NCBI GenBank assembly: GCA_012972835.1
Contig: JABDHK010000002.1
Span: 45,564-109,563 of the forward strand
DNA: 64,000 nucleotides
DNA from: Chlorobiaceae bacterium
GTDB taxonomy: Bacteria; Bacteroidota; Chlorobiia; Chlorobiales; Chlorobiaceae
Direction: 5' to 3'
Shown one piece after another: positions 9,028 through 19,790 of this stretch. The notes under the pieces were generated by a model, which did no database searches, was not told where the DNA came from, and worked only from the letters and a program-made list of their open reading frames with translations. How positions within the stretch are numbered: position 1 is the first letter of the stretch; each line of letters begins with the position of its first letter. The position numbers and the translations under genes were made by a program.

Positions 9028-11229
9028 TCAGCTTATAAGACGCTCAACAGTAAATACGCCCTCAACTTTTTTCACCTTATCCATAAGAGTGACGAGTTTG
9101 TCAGCATTACGAACATAGATCATGAGCGTTCCGACAAACATCCCGTCGCGGGCATGAAGGGAAATACTGCGGATATTGGTATCGAATTTAGAGATAACGG
9201 TTGTAATCTGGTTGATAATGCCAATACGATCTTCACCGACAATTTTAATACCCGCAAGAAAATCGGTTTCAACTTTCCTGTTCCATGATACCGAAACAAC
9301 ACGCTCACTTTTCAGCAGATTTTCATTACTGACATTAACACAGTTTTTGCGATGAATTTTCACAACCCCTTCTGTTGTAACAAATCCAATCACGTCATCG
9401 CCAGGAACCGGCTGACAGCACTTCGCATAAGAGTAGGCAATATTGCTCATACCGGCAACTGTGACCTCGTCCTTTTTTCCTGCACTACCTTCCTGTTCCT
9501 GCTCCTGACGAGCTTTCTGAAGATAGTCCTCAACCTCCCGGGCTTCGTCAATGGGAGTTTTTGCCGCCGGTTCTTCCTTACGCGAGCTTGTCACCCGCTC
9601 AATAACCTCTTCTCCATTGATCTGCTGGCGGGCAAGAGCGCTGAAAAAATCTGCCGGGGTTTTTATCCCATACTGTTTAACCTGCCGGATGATATCGTTA
9701 TCTGAAAAAAGCTTTTTGGTACCGGAGAGCATTTTGTCCCACATGCCACGCCCTTTCTCAATCTGTATGCGCCGTTCCTCGTTGATGGCAGATCGAATTT
9801 TCAGCTTTGCACGCTGGGTAACAACTATTTTAAGCCAATCAGGCTTCGGCTTCTGGTTTTTTGATGTAATGATCTCTACACGGTCACCGGATTTAAGCTG
9901 CGCATTCAGACGGACAATTTTGCCGTTAACCTTGGCACCGATACAGCCGTTACCGACCTCAGAATGGATGGCATAAGCAAAATCAATCGGAGTTGCACCT
10001 GCTGGCATGGTTTTCATATCCCCTTTGGGAGTAAAAACGTAAATCTCGTCATGGTAAAGATTAAGCTTGAATCCCTCCATAAAAGCAGCAGCCGAATCAG
10101 CATCCTTTATCAGCTCTCTTGCCCAGCGAAGAAAAGAATCAACATTGGCATCATCTCTTGTTATTTTTTCCTTGTAGCGCCAGTGAGCCGCAACTCCAAG
10201 CTCCGCAAACTCATGCATACGCATCGTCCGGATCTGGATCTCAACCATGTGCCCTTTCGGACCTATGATGGCTGAATGAAGAGATTGATATCCATTATGT
10301 TTGGGTATTGATATATAGTCCTTGAAATGCTGTGGAATAGGAGGGTACTTCTGTGTAATAAAACCATAGACCGCAAAACAGTCGGCAATACGTTCCGTAT
10401 CGACAATTACCCGAATGCCGTAGAGATCGTGAATATCCTCAAAACTTTTGTTCTTGCTGCGCATCTTGTTGTAGATCGAAAAGAGATGCTTGGCCCGTCC
10501 TTCCACCTCCACTTTAAAACCCTGTTTTTCAAGATCAGCCTTGATGGGAACAATCATTTTGCTGAGATAGTTGACCCGCTCTCCCCTGCTCATGCGAACC
10601 TTTTTCTGCAGAAAATCGTGCATTTCCGGATCAATAAACTTGAGTGCAAGATTTTCAAACTCTACCCTCATTTTTCCAAGACCGAAACGGTGCGCAAGAG
10701 GAGCATAGATATCCCTTGTTTCAAGAGCAATCTTCAGACGCCGGTGCTCAGGCAGCGATTCAAGTGTTCTCATGTTATGGAGCCGGTCACAAAACTTTAT
10801 GAGAATAACCCGGATATCCTTCACCATCGAGAGCAGCATCTTGCGAAAACCTTCAGCCTGAGTATTTTCCCGGTTGATCATGATTCCGGAAATCTTGGTA
10901 AGCCCTTCAACAATCTCAGCTACTTCAACGCCAAGTTCGGCCACAATGTCTTCATAGGTATAACCGCTGTCCTCAATCACATCATGCAGAAGCGCAGCCG
11001 CAACGGAAACCCCATCAAGGGGAAGTTCATTGAGAAGAATGGTGGCAACTTCAACTGGATGAAAAAAAAATGGTTCTCCTGAAGCCCTTTTTTCGCCTTC
11101 ATGTGCCCGATAACACATAAAAAAGGCACGCTGGATCAGCGATTCATCAAAGTTTTTGAGATTCTGGCGGGAGAGCACAAGTATCTCGTGGAGTTTATTG
11201 TAATGATCCTTCTCTATCTGGGCTAACAT
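9028..11229 (-). CDS. Bifunctional (p)ppGpp synthetase/hydrolase (RelA/SpoT family)
   Basis: This enzyme makes and breaks the alarmone (p)ppGpp in the stringent response. In the 733 residues one sees, in order, the HD hydrolase domain with LLHDVIEDSG (about residues 85-95, catalytic His-Asp and Glu-Asp intact), the RelA/SpoT synthetase domain with DYISIPKHNGYQSLHS (about 300-320), and TGS (about 390-455). A zinc-finger/helical part with AKCCQPVPGD and a C-terminal ACT domain complete it. Intact HD residues argue for a Rel/SpoT-type bifunctional enzyme. It appears monocistronic. Confidence 0.95.
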   Translation of the reverse strand: MLAQIEKDHYNKLHEILVLSRQNLKNFDESLIQRAFFMCYRAHEGEKRASGEPFFFHPVEVATILLNELPLDGVSVAAALLHDVIEDSGYTYEDIVAELGVEVAEIVEGLTKISGIMINRENTQAEGFRKMLLSMVKDIRVILIKFCDRLHNMRTLESLPEHRRLKIALETRDIYAPLAHRFGLGKMRVEFENLALKFIDPEMHDFLQKKVRMSRGERVNYLSKMIVPIKADLEKQGFKVEVEGRAKHLFSIYNKMRSKNKSFEDIHDLYGIRVIVDTERIADCFAVYGFITQKYPPIPQHFKDYISIPKHNGYQSLHSAIIGPKGHMVEIQIRTMRMHEFAELGVAAHWRYKEKITRDDANVDSFLRWARELIKDADSAAAFMEGFKLNLYHDEIYVFTPKGDMKTMPAGATPIDFAYAIHSEVGNGCIGAKVNGKIVRLNAQLKSGDRVEIITSKNQKPKPDWLKIVVTQRAKLKIRSAINEERRIQIEKGRGMWDKMLSGTKKLFSDNDIIRQVKQYGIKTPADFFSALARQQINGEEVIERVTSSRKEEPAAKTPIDEAREVEDYLQKARQEQEQEGSAGKKDEVTVAGMSNIAYSYAKCCQPVPGDDVIGFVTTEGVVKIHRKNCVNVSNENLLKSERVVSVSWNRKVETDFLAGIKIVGEDRIGIINQITTVISKFDTNIRSISLHARDGMFVGTLMIYVRNADKLVTLMDKVKKVEGVFTVERLIS

Positions 11230-11330
11230 TGCTCTTAAACTCCTGTAAACAACATATTAAAAGGTAAGAGGCACTCACGTGTTCTTCTATATAATGTATT
11301 TCCCAATAAACAAACAGCAGAAAAAGTGCT

Positions 11331-13385
11331 CTATTCAACCGCCGGCGTATGTTTTATAGCCTGTTCAAGCTTTGATATCTCGTCACGCAGATATGCCGCT
11401 TTTTCATACTCCATATGGAGCGCCGCCTCCTGCATTTCAAGACGAAGCTCTGCGGCCATTGCATAACTTTCCTGAGGGGTCAATGTCTCAAGAAGGCCGG
11501 CAAGAAGCCTTTCAGGTTTTGGCTCCAGACCGAAACGCTTTCTCCGGTAGCGCTCCTCCGCATCGGCAACACTGGTAGTATCGAGAATCTGGTCAACCGA
11601 TTTAATGATTGAGCGTGGAGTAATGCCGTGCTCTTCGTTATATCGATGCTGGATCGCACGACGCCTTGCCGTCTCATCAAGCACTTCACGGATGGATCGC
11701 GTTAAAACATCGGCATAAAGCACCACAAAACCATCGACATTGCGAGCTGCCCTGCCGGCAATCTGCATAAGCGAACGGGTATTGCGCAAAAAGCCCTCCT
11801 TATCAGCATCAAGAATTGCTACAAGGGATACTTCCGGCAGATCAAGCCCTTCACGAAGGAGGTTAACTCCCACAAGCACATCAATGTCTCCTACCCTGAG
11901 CTCCCTGAGAATCTGTATGCGCTCCAGACTCTTGATCTCCGAATGCAGATAGCGAGAACGAATACCACTCTTCCTGAAAAAGTCGTGCAGGTCTTCGGCC
12001 ATTCTTTTTGTCAGGGTCATAACAAGCACCTTGTGGCCTTTGGCGGTATGAATACGGATCTCTGCAAGCAGATTATCGATTTGCCCCGCGACAGGACGAA
12101 CTTCTACCGGAGGGTCAAGCAAACCGGTAGGACGGACAAGCTGTTCAACCACCACTCCACCTGAACGCATCAGTTCATGATCACTCGGAGTAGCACTGAC
12201 ACAGATCACCTGCGGCACCATCTCCTCAAACTCTTCAAACCGGAGTGGGCGGTTGTCGAGCGCTGAAGGCAGCCTGAAGCCGTGCTCAACAAGAATGGTT
12301 TTCCGGGAACGGTCTCCCCCGTACATACCCCGTATCTGTGGCAGTGTAACATGCGATTCATCAATGACCACAAGATAATCAGAAGGAAAGTAATCAAGAA
12401 GACAGTAAGGACGTTCACCCGCGTTACGCCCTGAAAGATGCCTCGAATAATTTTCAATACCTGAACAGTAGCCAAGCTCTTTTATCATTTCGAGATCATA
12501 GCGGGTCCGCTCTTCTATTCTTCGGGCCTCAAGAAAACGGTTATCCTGACGAAAACAATTTAACCTCTCTGCAAGCTCATTTTCAATAGCAAGCATGGCT
12601 TCATTGAGCATTGCGTCATCAGCGACAAACTGCCGGGCTGGATAGATAAACGCATAGTCATCAACTCCGAGCACCTCCCCGCTGTGAATATCAAAGGTCT
12701 GCAGGCTTTCAATGGTATTTCCGAAAAATTCAATCCTGAGAGCAAGTTCCTCGTGGGCTGGCACAAGATCAATAATATCACCTCTTACCCGAAACTTCCC
12801 TGAATTTGGCTGGACATCATCACGGACATAGTGAAGCGCTATCAGCTCCTTCAAAAAAGCATCCCGGTCTTTTTCCATACCGGAACGCAGTTCGATAATC
12901 TGGGCTTTCCAGTCGTCAGGTGAACCAAGACCATAAATACAACTGACTGAACTTACCACAATCACATCATTTCTGCCACTGAGCAAAGCACTGGTGGCCT
13001 TGAGCCGCAAGCGTTCAATCTCATCATTTATCCGCAAATCTTTGGCGATATACTTGTCAAGAGCAGGCAAATAAGCTTCGGGCTGGTAAAAATCATAGTA
13101 ACTGATAAAATACTCAACGGCATTGTCGGGAAAAAACTGTTTAAGTTCGCCGTAAAGCTGGGCCGCGAGTGTCTTGTTGTGGCTTATAACCAGAACAGGC
13201 TTATTGACCTGGGCAATAACGTTGGAGATGGTAAATGTTTTGCCGGAACCAGTAACACCAAGCAGTGTCTGGTATGGATTCCCCGAAAGCACTCCCTCAG
13301 TGAGCAATTCAATAGCTTTCGGCTGGTCACCCGCCGGGCTGTAAGGACTCACAAGATTGTATGTTCCACTCCCGCTCTCCTGCAT
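11331..13385 (-). CDS. uvrB: Excinuclease ABC subunit B
   Basis: UvrB is the DNA-loading helicase-like subunit of nucleotide excision repair. It has Walker A GVTGSGKT near residues 43-50, the beta-hairpin region [12 protein letters not shown] near 95, DESH Walker B, the helicase motif VI region QIAGRAARN, and a C-terminal UVR domain ([12 protein letters not shown]) that binds UvrC. Total 684 residues, as in the family. ATG 13385 is chosen because GGGGAG stands 8 nt upstream; a TTG two codons earlier is less likely. Confidence 0.97.
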   Translation of the reverse strand: MQESGSGTYNLVSPYSPAGDQPKAIELLTEGVLSGNPYQTLLGVTGSGKTFTISNVIAQVNKPVLVISHNKTLAAQLYGELKQFFPDNAVEYFISYYDFYQPEAYLPALDKYIAKDLRINDEIERLRLKATSALLSGRNDVIVVSSVSCIYGLGSPDDWKAQIIELRSGMEKDRDAFLKELIALHYVRDDVQPNSGKFRVRGDIIDLVPAHEELALRIEFFGNTIESLQTFDIHSGEVLGVDDYAFIYPARQFVADDAMLNEAMLAIENELAERLNCFRQDNRFLEARRIEERTRYDLEMIKELGYCSGIENYSRHLSGRNAGERPYCLLDYFPSDYLVVIDESHVTLPQIRGMYGGDRSRKTILVEHGFRLPSALDNRPLRFEEFEEMVPQVICVSATPSDHELMRSGGVVVEQLVRPTGLLDPPVEVRPVAGQIDNLLAEIRIHTAKGHKVLVMTLTKRMAEDLHDFFRKSGIRSRYLHSEIKSLERIQILRELRVGDIDVLVGVNLLREGLDLPEVSLVAILDADKEGFLRNTRSLMQIAGRAARNVDGFVVLYADVLTRSIREVLDETARRRAIQHRYNEEHGITPRSIIKSVDQILDTTSVADAEERYRRKRFGLEPKPERLLAGLLETLTPQESYAMAAELRLEMQEAALHMEYEKAAYLRDEISKLEQAIKHTPAVE

Positions 13386-13551
13386 AAACAACGCTCCCCT
13401 CTTGACTGTTATTTCAATTGTTTTTGTCTACACTCTTTTGTTTGGTAGAGTATAACAAACCCTGAAAAACAATATAGGTGATAAGTCAGGAAAAGGATGG
13501 CGCATTATTGCGGAAGAGGAAACAGCTGGGGTGCTGACGGAGGCTCACTAT

Positions 13552-13872
13552 TCAGATGCATTCGCTGATTTTCTGATCTGATCGGCCACTCTTCTTAATT
13601 TGAGTTGAAAATGCATCGACATATTTTTCCCAAAGGTAGAGCATATCAGGATCGAAATCCGCTCCATTTGGCCATACCACAGTCCCCACCTCATGATCAA
13701 CAGAAACCTGTTCAAAAAGATCCCTTCTACGCAACGGCCCATAGAGTTCACCAAACAAAACAGGTTCAACGTTAATATCCTTAATGCTGCCATCATTAAA
13801 ATGCACTCGCATTACATATCCATCGTCAAGTAGATCAACAGCAGAAACTCTTCTAAACTGGTGCTTCATCAT
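13552..13872 (-). CDS. DUF2442 domain protein (pair 1)
   Basis: A 106-residue protein of the DUF2442 family, whose function is not established. It shows the family's N-terminal beta-rich part (DGYVMRVHFNDGSIKDINVEPVLFG split over residues 17-41) and the diagnostic VVWPNGADFDPDMLY near residues 65-79. It is 18 nt downstream of the DUF4160 gene on the same strand, so the two are probably co-transcribed. The same gene order recurs at 41.4-41.9 kb. Such pairs behave like toxin-antitoxin or other small accessory modules in their genomic distribution, but no activity can be inferred from sequence. Two start codons are adjacent (MM). Confidence 0.85.
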   Translation of the reverse strand: MMKHQFRRVSAVDLLDDGYVMRVHFNDGSIKDINVEPVLFGELYGPLRRRDLFEQVSVDHEVGTVVWPNGADFDPDMLYLWEKYVDAFSTQIKKSGRSDQKISECI

Positions 13873-13890
13873 TATAACCCTATTGATTTA

Positions 13891-14148
13891 TTACTGTAAC
13901 GGTTCAATTTTAGCCGGGGCTTTGCCTTCCTGTAACAAATCCCAATCTGACATAAGTTCAAATTGATGAATCTCTGCCCATGCCTCCACTAACCGCCGTT
14001 GCCTATCAGCCAAAGATCCCTCAATCATTTTTGAAAAAACAGCTTGCAAACCCTGATAATAAACGTGGAAATGCGACTTATGATGTGGAGAATCTATTTC
14101 AGCATGCATCCTGATTATAATCCCATAAAATCTTGTAATTTCAGGCAT
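13891..14148 (-). CDS. DUF4160 domain protein (pair 1)
   Basis: An 85-residue DUF4160 protein of unknown function. Seen directly: N-terminal PEITRFYGIIIRMH, a HKSHFHVYY segment matching the family's PHFHV position, and the C-terminal LVEAWAEIHQFELMSDWDLL. It is followed 18 nt later by a DUF2442 gene. Compared with the second copy near 41.8 kb it keeps the complete N-terminus. It is placed between core genes (uvrB and the M16 peptidase), so it is probably an inserted accessory module. Confidence 0.85.
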   Translation of the reverse strand: MPEITRFYGIIIRMHAEIDSPHHKSHFHVYYQGLQAVFSKMIEGSLADRQRRLVEAWAEIHQFELMSDWDLLQEGKAPAKIEPLQ

Positions 14149-14442
14149 TATCTATATTTTACTTCGGATTGGTTTTGCAACGAAACATACGTATTCTGTC
14201 AGTAAGATAGTGACTATAGTTGCCTTTCCAAAACCCGAACCAGACAACAATATCAAGGGCGCTACATGTGCCATTAATGGCTGCTGCACCTATCAAAATC
14301 AGGTTATCAACTTTCGCTACATACACCAACTTGACCCCTAAAAATTGAGGTTTTCCGACCGTACAGAGCTTATATTACTCAGAAAGGCCATAGAAGAGGT
14401 TTGCAAGTATGGGCTTAAAATCCCATTATTATATTTTTGACC
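14149..14442. other. Gap upstream of the M16 peptidase with coding-like remnants
   Basis: About 290 nt without an intact gene. On the minus strand a frame without ATG runs open from about 14332 to a stop at 14159 (58 codons), directly before the DUF4160 gene. On the plus strand another frame without ATG runs open from 14348 to a stop at 14440 (30 codons; it includes [19 protein letters not shown]). Both look protein-like but match no family I recognise. They may be eroded ends of former accessory genes. The promoter of the peptidase gene must also lie here. Confidence 0.35.
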
Positions 14443-17388
14443 ATGCGGGGTAATTTTCAGAGTTTCATAACCAGCCGTATCCCGATGTTCACCATCGGGA
14501 TGCTCTTTTTACATTTAATCTCCTGTAAACCAATGATCCACGAAGATAAGCACTATCCATACACTACTACTCCGGGAGACTCACTCCATACAAGAATATA
14601 TAGACTGAGTAACGGCTTGACGGTCTTCATGAGTCCTAACAGTGAGGAGCCGAGAATATATACCTCAATTGCTGTCCGGGCTGGAAGTAAAAACGATCCG
14701 GCTGAGACAACCGGGCTTGCACACTATCTCGAGCACATGCTCTTCAAGGGAACTGATTCAATCGGCTCTCTTAACTATGAAAAGGAACATGCCGAGCTTG
14801 AAAAAATATCGGAGCTCTATGAAAAATACCGATCAACATCGGATACTGAGAAAAGGGCTGCCATATACAAGGATATTGACAGCATTTCCAATATAGCTGC
14901 AAGCTATACTGTACCCAATGAATATGACAAAATTCTGAACTCCATTGGAGCCCATGGCACCAATGCCTACACCTGGGTTGAACAAACTGTCTATCTCAAT
15001 GATATTCCATCGAACAAACTCGACCAGTGGCTGACCATTGAAGCAGAACGATTCCGCAATCCGGTCATGAGACTTTTTCATACCGAACTTGAAACCGTCT
15101 ATGAAGAGAAGAACATGTCGATGGATAGTGACAGTCATAAAATATGGGAAAGCCTTTTTGCTGAACTCTTTAAAAAAAACACTTACGGCACACAGACAAC
15201 AATTGGCAAGGCTGAGCATCTGAAAAACCCATCAATAAAGAATGTTCTTAATTACTACCGTACCTATTATGTACCGAACAACATGGCACTCTGCATCGCC
15301 GGTGATTTTGATCCGGATACTGCCATAAAACTTGTCGATAAAAAGTTTTCAGTGCTTCAACCAAAAGATATCCCTCTCTTTACGCCTGCGGTGGAAGAGG
15401 CAATCACCAAACCATCCGTTGTCAAGGTTAAAGGACCAGAATCAGAAGAGGTTGTCATAGGGTTCCGGTTCAATGGAATCAACAACACCGATGCCGATTA
15501 TCTGACACTTATTGACAAAATTTTATTCAATCAGACTGCGGGCCTGATTGACCTTAACCTGAACCAGCAGCAGAAGGTCCTGGATGGCAGTTCGATGCTG
15601 GTGATGATGAAAGATTACTCCTCTCATATTCTGAGTGGTAAACCGAGGGAAGGTCAAAGCCTTGACCAGGTTAAGGAGTTGCTGCTCAACCAGCTCGAAC
15701 TTCTCAAAGAGGGCAAATTTCCCGAATGGCTGCTGGAAGCGGCAATCAATGACCTGAAAATTGAACAGCTAAAACTCTACGAAAGCAACAAGGGACGTGT
15801 TGAGTCATACGTTGATTCGTTTGTCTGGGGAATGGAGTGGTCGGAACATGTCGGCCAGTTCAACCGTCTGGAAAAAATCACCAAAGAGGATATTGTGACG
15901 TTTGCACAGCATCACTACTGTAGTAATTATGTCAGTATATACAAGGAACACGGTAAACCAGAAAGCGAAGCAAAAATACAGAAACCACTGATTACCCCCC
16001 TCAAGGTTAACCGGGATAGTTCCTCACCTTTTGCAGAAAAAATCCTGGCTCAGAAATCCAATAAAATTGAACCATTATTTCTTGACTATACCAAGGATAT
16101 AAAGTTTTTTGATATTAATCCAGATATCAAGCTCCACTACCTGCACAATCATGAAAACGAGCTGTTCTCTCTCTATTATGTGTTTGATATTGGCAAAAAT
16201 GAGAGTAAAAATATAGAACTTGCTCTCGACTACCTCTCTTATCTCGGGACATCCAAACTTCCTGCTGCAGAATTCAACAGGGAACTCTATAAAATCGGCG
16301 CGAGCTTTTCAGCATTTACTTCGGATCATTTCGTATACCTGAAACTTTCTGGACTTCAAAAAAACTCCGCAGCAGCAATTCGACTGCTTGAAAGTCTTCT
16401 TGTTGACACCCGTCCGGATGAGGAAACACTTGCAAAGCTAAAAGCAGGAATCTTGAAAGAGCGTGCTGATGACAAGCTTTCCAAAAAGAAAATACTTTTT
16501 GAGGCCATGGCCAATTACGGGAAGTATGGCCCTGTTTCGCCATTTACAAACGTTCTCAGCAATGATGAGCTGGAAAATATCACTTCAAAAGAGTTGCTTG
16601 AAGTCATCGGTGAACTTTTGCACTACCGGCATCGGGTTCTTTACTATGGACCTGCTTCTTCCGACGAGATACTTGGTGAATTGCGTACGGTGCGGCATTA
16701 CCCGGAATCATTTACAACCGTACCAACATCCAGCCCATACAAAGATCTTGAACAGAGTGCAAATCTTGTTTATGTAGTTAACTACGATATGACTCAGGCT
16801 GAGGTTCTTCTGTTGACAAAGGCCGAAGCGTATAACCCTTCAATGGTACCACTGGTAACCCTCTTCAACGAATATTATGGTGGAGGAATGTCGTCAGTTG
16901 TTTTCCAGGAACTTCGTGAAGCAAAAGCATTGGCTTACTCGGTTTTTTCTGTTTACAAAGCACCAAAACAGCAAAAAGAGCACAACTTTATTGTAAGCTA
17001 CATTGGCACTCAGGCTGACAAGTTGCCTGAAGCACTCGACGGGATCACTATACTGATGAACAAACTGCCGAAATCACCTGAACTGTTCGCTTCGGCACAA
17101 AACGGTATTCTGCAAAAAATCTCCACTGAACGGTTGACAAAAACAGAGGTTCTTTTCAATTATGAAGAAGCAGTCCGACTTGGACACGACTATGATATCA
17201 GAAAAGATATTTATCGTGATGCTGCTTGCCTGAACCTGACCGATATCGAAAAATTCCACAAGGAGCACTTTGTCAATAAAAAACATGTAATGCTTGTCCT
17301 TGGCAAAAAGGAAAATCTCGACATGGAGACACTTCGGAAATACGGAACAGTTAAAGAGCTGGAACTGAAGGATATTTTTGGCTACTGA
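14443..17388 (+). CDS. M16 family zinc peptidase, predicted lipoprotein
   Basis: A pitrilysin-type metalloprotease of 981 residues with two M16 repeats. The zinc motif H94-Y-L-E97-H98 is intact (inverted HxxEH) and a downstream E-x-x-x-E near residues 217-221 supplies the third ligand. The second half is the inactive partner repeat. The N-terminus has a hydrophobic segment ending in L-I-S-C at Cys28, a lipoprotein signal, so the protease is expected to be anchored facing the periplasm. The frame opens at a TTG 14437, but ATG 14443 gives the better start; ATG 14485 is also possible. Substrate unknown. Confidence 0.9.
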   Translation: MRGNFQSFITSRIPMFTIGMLFLHLISCKPMIHEDKHYPYTTTPGDSLHTRIYRLSNGLTVFMSPNSEEPRIYTSIAVRAGSKNDPAETTGLAHYLEHMLFKGTDSIGSLNYEKEHAELEKISELYEKYRSTSDTEKRAAIYKDIDSISNIAASYTVPNEYDKILNSIGAHGTNAYTWVEQTVYLNDIPSNKLDQWLTIEAERFRNPVMRLFHTELETVYEEKNMSMDSDSHKIWESLFAELFKKNTYGTQTTIGKAEHLKNPSIKNVLNYYRTYYVPNNMALCIAGDFDPDTAIKLVDKKFSVLQPKDIPLFTPAVEEAITKPSVVKVKGPESEEVVIGFRFNGINNTDADYLTLIDKILFNQTAGLIDLNLNQQQKVLDGSSMLVMMKDYSSHILSGKPREGQSLDQVKELLLNQLELLKEGKFPEWLLEAAINDLKIEQLKLYESNKGRVESYVDSFVWGMEWSEHVGQFNRLEKITKEDIVTFAQHHYCSNYVSIYKEHGKPESEAKIQKPLITPLKVNRDSSSPFAEKILAQKSNKIEPLFLDYTKDIKFFDINPDIKLHYLHNHENELFSLYYVFDIGKNESKNIELALDYLSYLGTSKLPAAEFNRELYKIGASFSAFTSDHFVYLKLSGLQKNSAAAIRLLESLLVDTRPDEETLAKLKAGILKERADDKLSKKKILFEAMANYGKYGPVSPFTNVLSNDELENITSKELLEVIGELLHYRHRVLYYGPASSDEILGELRTVRHYPESFTTVPTSSPYKDLEQSANLVYVVNYDMTQAEVLLLTKAEAYNPSMVPLVTLFNEYYGGGMSSVVFQELREAKALAYSVFSVYKAPKQQKEHNFIVSYIGTQADKLPEALDGITILMNKLPKSPELFASAQNGILQKISTERLTKTEVLFNYEEAVRLGHDYDIRKDIYRDAACLNLTDIEKFHKEHFVNKKHVMLVLGKKENLDMETLRKYGTVKELELKDIFGY

Positions 17389-17403
17389 TCCACAACCACC
17401 ACT

Positions 17404-17489
17404 GGGAACGCCGAGCCCCAGCTCGGCATTTTGCCAAGTGCCTTGTACATGATTTCCATGAGTGAGCCGAGCTGGGGCTCGGCGCTCCC
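17404..17489. repeat. REP-like double palindrome
   Basis: GCCGAGCCCCAGCTCGGC (17410-17427) and its exact reverse complement (17466-17483) are separated by 38 nt. Flanks GGGAAC and GCTCCC extend each arm to 24 nt with one mismatch. Each 18-nt arm is itself a hairpin, with a 7-bp stem GCCGAGC/GCTCGGC and a CCCA or TGGG loop. The unit can therefore fold as two small hairpins or as one long one, like REP doublets (BIMEs). It lies in the gap between the M16 peptidase and lptF. No second copy was noticed in this window. Confidence 0.75.
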
Positions 17490-17588
17490 GGATCTACCCT
17501 TTCAACCACATCGCCTATGTGCAAAATAATACCATTGTTATCTCAAGTACCTTTTTTGCTTTGATGCTCTTAACACAGATAGAATTTC

Positions 17589-18668
17589 ATGAAGATTCTC
17601 AACCGATACATATTCAAGCAGTTTGCAAAGGCATTTCTGTTTTCGTGCATAGCCTTTGTTTTTCTGTTCGTTCTTATCAGTATGGTTGAAAAACTTGACA
17701 AGTTCATAGACAGAAATCTCACCCTTTTGGAGATTGCCCGTTATTACATGCTCTCAGTACCCTCCACGCTCCTGATAACATCTCCGGTAAGCGCTCTCTT
17801 GTCGTCAATTCTTGTTGCTGGAAGACTCTCTGTTTCAAGCGAACTTCCGGCAATACGCTCTGCCGGTGTCAGTATGCGCCAGCTGCTGACTCCTTTTATT
17901 ACCGGCGGGGTACTTATCTGCGCCTTGAATCTTGTCAATTCATGCTGGATTGCTCCGGCAGCATTTACTGGCATGAATTACTTTGAGCAACATTATGTCA
18001 ATAATAATTCAGCACTGCCTCAGAAAAACGGAACTCTTCATATTCTCGAGCCGGGTAACCGTATTGTGTCGTTAAGTGCTTTTGATGGTGACCGGTTTAA
18101 CGTCAGTGGAGTTTCCATTGAGGATTTCACTGCTTCTCACCTCGGCAGGCGGATAGATGCAGAGTCAATGCGTTACAACGCTACAATCGGAGAGTGGGTG
18201 ATGAAGAATGCTTCTACCCGCATTTTTACCGGAAATCGTGAAGTTTTGAATAGAGTGCCGTCGAAATCAATCAAGCTTACCATTACACCGCACTCACTTG
18301 AGGAACTCAATCTGCAGCCTGATGAATTGAACATTGTCCAACATTACCGCTATCTTGCCGATAAATTGAATGCTGGATTTTCGGGGCTTGAACGCTCCAT
18401 GGTGAAGTTTCATACAAAATTCTCCCTGCCATTTGCCTCTCTCATCATCATTCTGATCGGTGTGCCACTTTCGGCAAAAAAAAAGCGGGGAGGGCTGGCT
18501 TCTGAAATAAGCATCACGCTTTTTGCAGGTTTTCTCTTTCTCGGACTGCAGAAAACCATTGCCATTGCAGGCTATCAAGGAATTATGAACCCGGTGCTTG
18601 CTGCATGGCTGCCGAATATTCTTTTCCTCGGCATCGGTTATGCGATTTATAAAACCGCTATCGACTGA
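17589..18668 (+). CDS. LptF/LptG family (YjgP/YjgQ) permease
   Basis: A 359-residue inner-membrane protein of the lipopolysaccharide export permease family. LptF and LptG with LptB pull LPS from the inner membrane into the Lpt bridge. The N-terminal part has three hydrophobic segments (about residues 15-35, 50-75 and 95-120) with the family phrase SSELPAIRSAGVSMRQL. A periplasmic beta domain (about 130-270) follows, then three further hydrophobic C-terminal segments, with the PFASLIIILIGVPLSAKKKRGG stretch in the first. Whether it is F or G cannot be told here. It is 6 nt before the next gene, so likely co-transcribed. Confidence 0.9.
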   Translation: MKILNRYIFKQFAKAFLFSCIAFVFLFVLISMVEKLDKFIDRNLTLLEIARYYMLSVPSTLLITSPVSALLSSILVAGRLSVSSELPAIRSAGVSMRQLLTPFITGGVLICALNLVNSCWIAPAAFTGMNYFEQHYVNNNSALPQKNGTLHILEPGNRIVSLSAFDGDRFNVSGVSIEDFTASHLGRRIDAESMRYNATIGEWVMKNASTRIFTGNREVLNRVPSKSIKLTITPHSLEELNLQPDELNIVQHYRYLADKLNAGFSGLERSMVKFHTKFSLPFASLIIILIGVPLSAKKKRGGLASEISITLFAGFLFLGLQKTIAIAGYQGIMNPVLAAWLPNILFLGIGYAIYKTAID

Positions 18669-18674
18669 CAATTA

Positions 18675-19493
18675 ATGAGTATCAAATTGCCTCGCGTTAT
18701 TGTTCTTATGACCGATTTTGGTTTGAATGACACCTATGTCGGCCAGATGAAAGGAGTTATTCTCTCGCTTGCTCCTTCTGTTCAGATTATTGACCTGACC
18801 CATTCTGTAGCACCCCAAAACATTGCTCAAGGTGCATTCCTTCTTGGTAAATCCGCTTCTTTTTTCCCCGAAAGATCAATTGTTATCTCAGTGGTCGATC
18901 CGGGCGTAGGTTCTTCACGCCAAGCAATTGCTCTTGAAACTGATAAACATACTTTTCTTGCGCCGGATAACGGGTTGCTCACCGCTGTTTTTCAAACACA
19001 GAACATTAAGCGCTGTGTAACCATCACGGAAGAGCGTTACATGCTCTCCCAGCGGAGTTCAACCTTTCATGGAAGGGATGTTTTTTCTCCGGTTTCCGCG
19101 CATCTTGCATCAGGCGTTCCGCTTCATGAACTTGGCGAAGAAATTGACCCGGCAGATTGCGTACAGATTCCTATGCCGGAATGCACTACTTCTGATAACG
19201 GTCAATCATGGGATGGAAATATTATCTATACCGATCATTTCGGTAATCTGGTTACTTCTCTGGACTCAAAACTGTTTGATGACCAAAAACAATGGGTGGT
19301 TAAGGCGGGAAACAATGAACAGATTCCGGTTGTCATCACCTATAGTGATGTTCCGGTTCAACAGCTGCTCGCCTACAAGGGAAGCAGCGACATGATTGAG
19401 ATTGCAGTGAGAAATGGTAGTGCTGCGCATAGGCTCGGATTGAAAGATGGCGATCCAGTTACACTAACAATCAGATCCCAAAACAAGAGTTGA
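18675..19493 (+). CDS. SAM hydroxide adenosyltransferase (DUF62 family)
   Basis: Family members convert S-adenosylmethionine to adenosine and methionine using an activated water; halogenase relatives use chloride or fluoride. The 272-residue sequence shows MTDFGLNDTYVGQMKG at the N-terminus, VVDPGVGS and LAPDNGLLT around residues 75-100, STFHGRDVFSPV near 130, and YTDHFGNLVTS near 190. These match the trimeric DUF62 fold. It begins 6 nt after the LptF/G gene. The physiological role of the family remains unclear. Confidence 0.92.
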   Translation: MSIKLPRVIVLMTDFGLNDTYVGQMKGVILSLAPSVQIIDLTHSVAPQNIAQGAFLLGKSASFFPERSIVISVVDPGVGSSRQAIALETDKHTFLAPDNGLLTAVFQTQNIKRCVTITEERYMLSQRSSTFHGRDVFSPVSAHLASGVPLHELGEEIDPADCVQIPMPECTTSDNGQSWDGNIIYTDHFGNLVTSLDSKLFDDQKQWVVKAGNNEQIPVVITYSDVPVQQLLAYKGSSDMIEIAVRNGSAAHRLGLKDGDPVTLTIRSQNKS

Positions 19494-19495
19494 TA

Positions 19496-19790
19496 ACGTC
19501 TGCTTCTCTTGGTGCATAGGGAGGATTATTTAAGAACAAATTACCAAAAAGCAACTTTAGCTATTAAACAACGTCCCCTCTTTGTTGACTGATCGAGTGA
19601 TCAGCTGCCGATATACTCCTTAAGGATTTTGCTGTAGGCTGACTGCCTTAAGCGGCGTATGGCTTTTTCCTTGATCTGACGGACACGTTCACGGGTCAGT
19701 TTGAATTTTTCTCCAATCTCTTCAAGGGTGAGCGGGTTATCCATGCCGATTCCGAAGTAAGACTTGATTACGTCTGCTTCTCTTGGTGCA
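19496..19790. repeat. 21-nt direct repeat bracketing the 3' end of rpoD
   Basis: The 21 nt at 19496-19516, just after the DUF62 gene, are identical to 19770-19790 inside rpoD, where the minus strand encodes APREADV. The copies are 274 nt apart in the same orientation. The outer copy is non-coding. This may be a small segmental duplication or the scar of a past recombination event at rpoD. Confidence 0.7.

Noticed and set aside
10327..11082. 251-residue plus-strand reading frame inside relA/spoT
   Set aside because: Antisense shadow of conserved HD and synthetase domain codons; no family signature.
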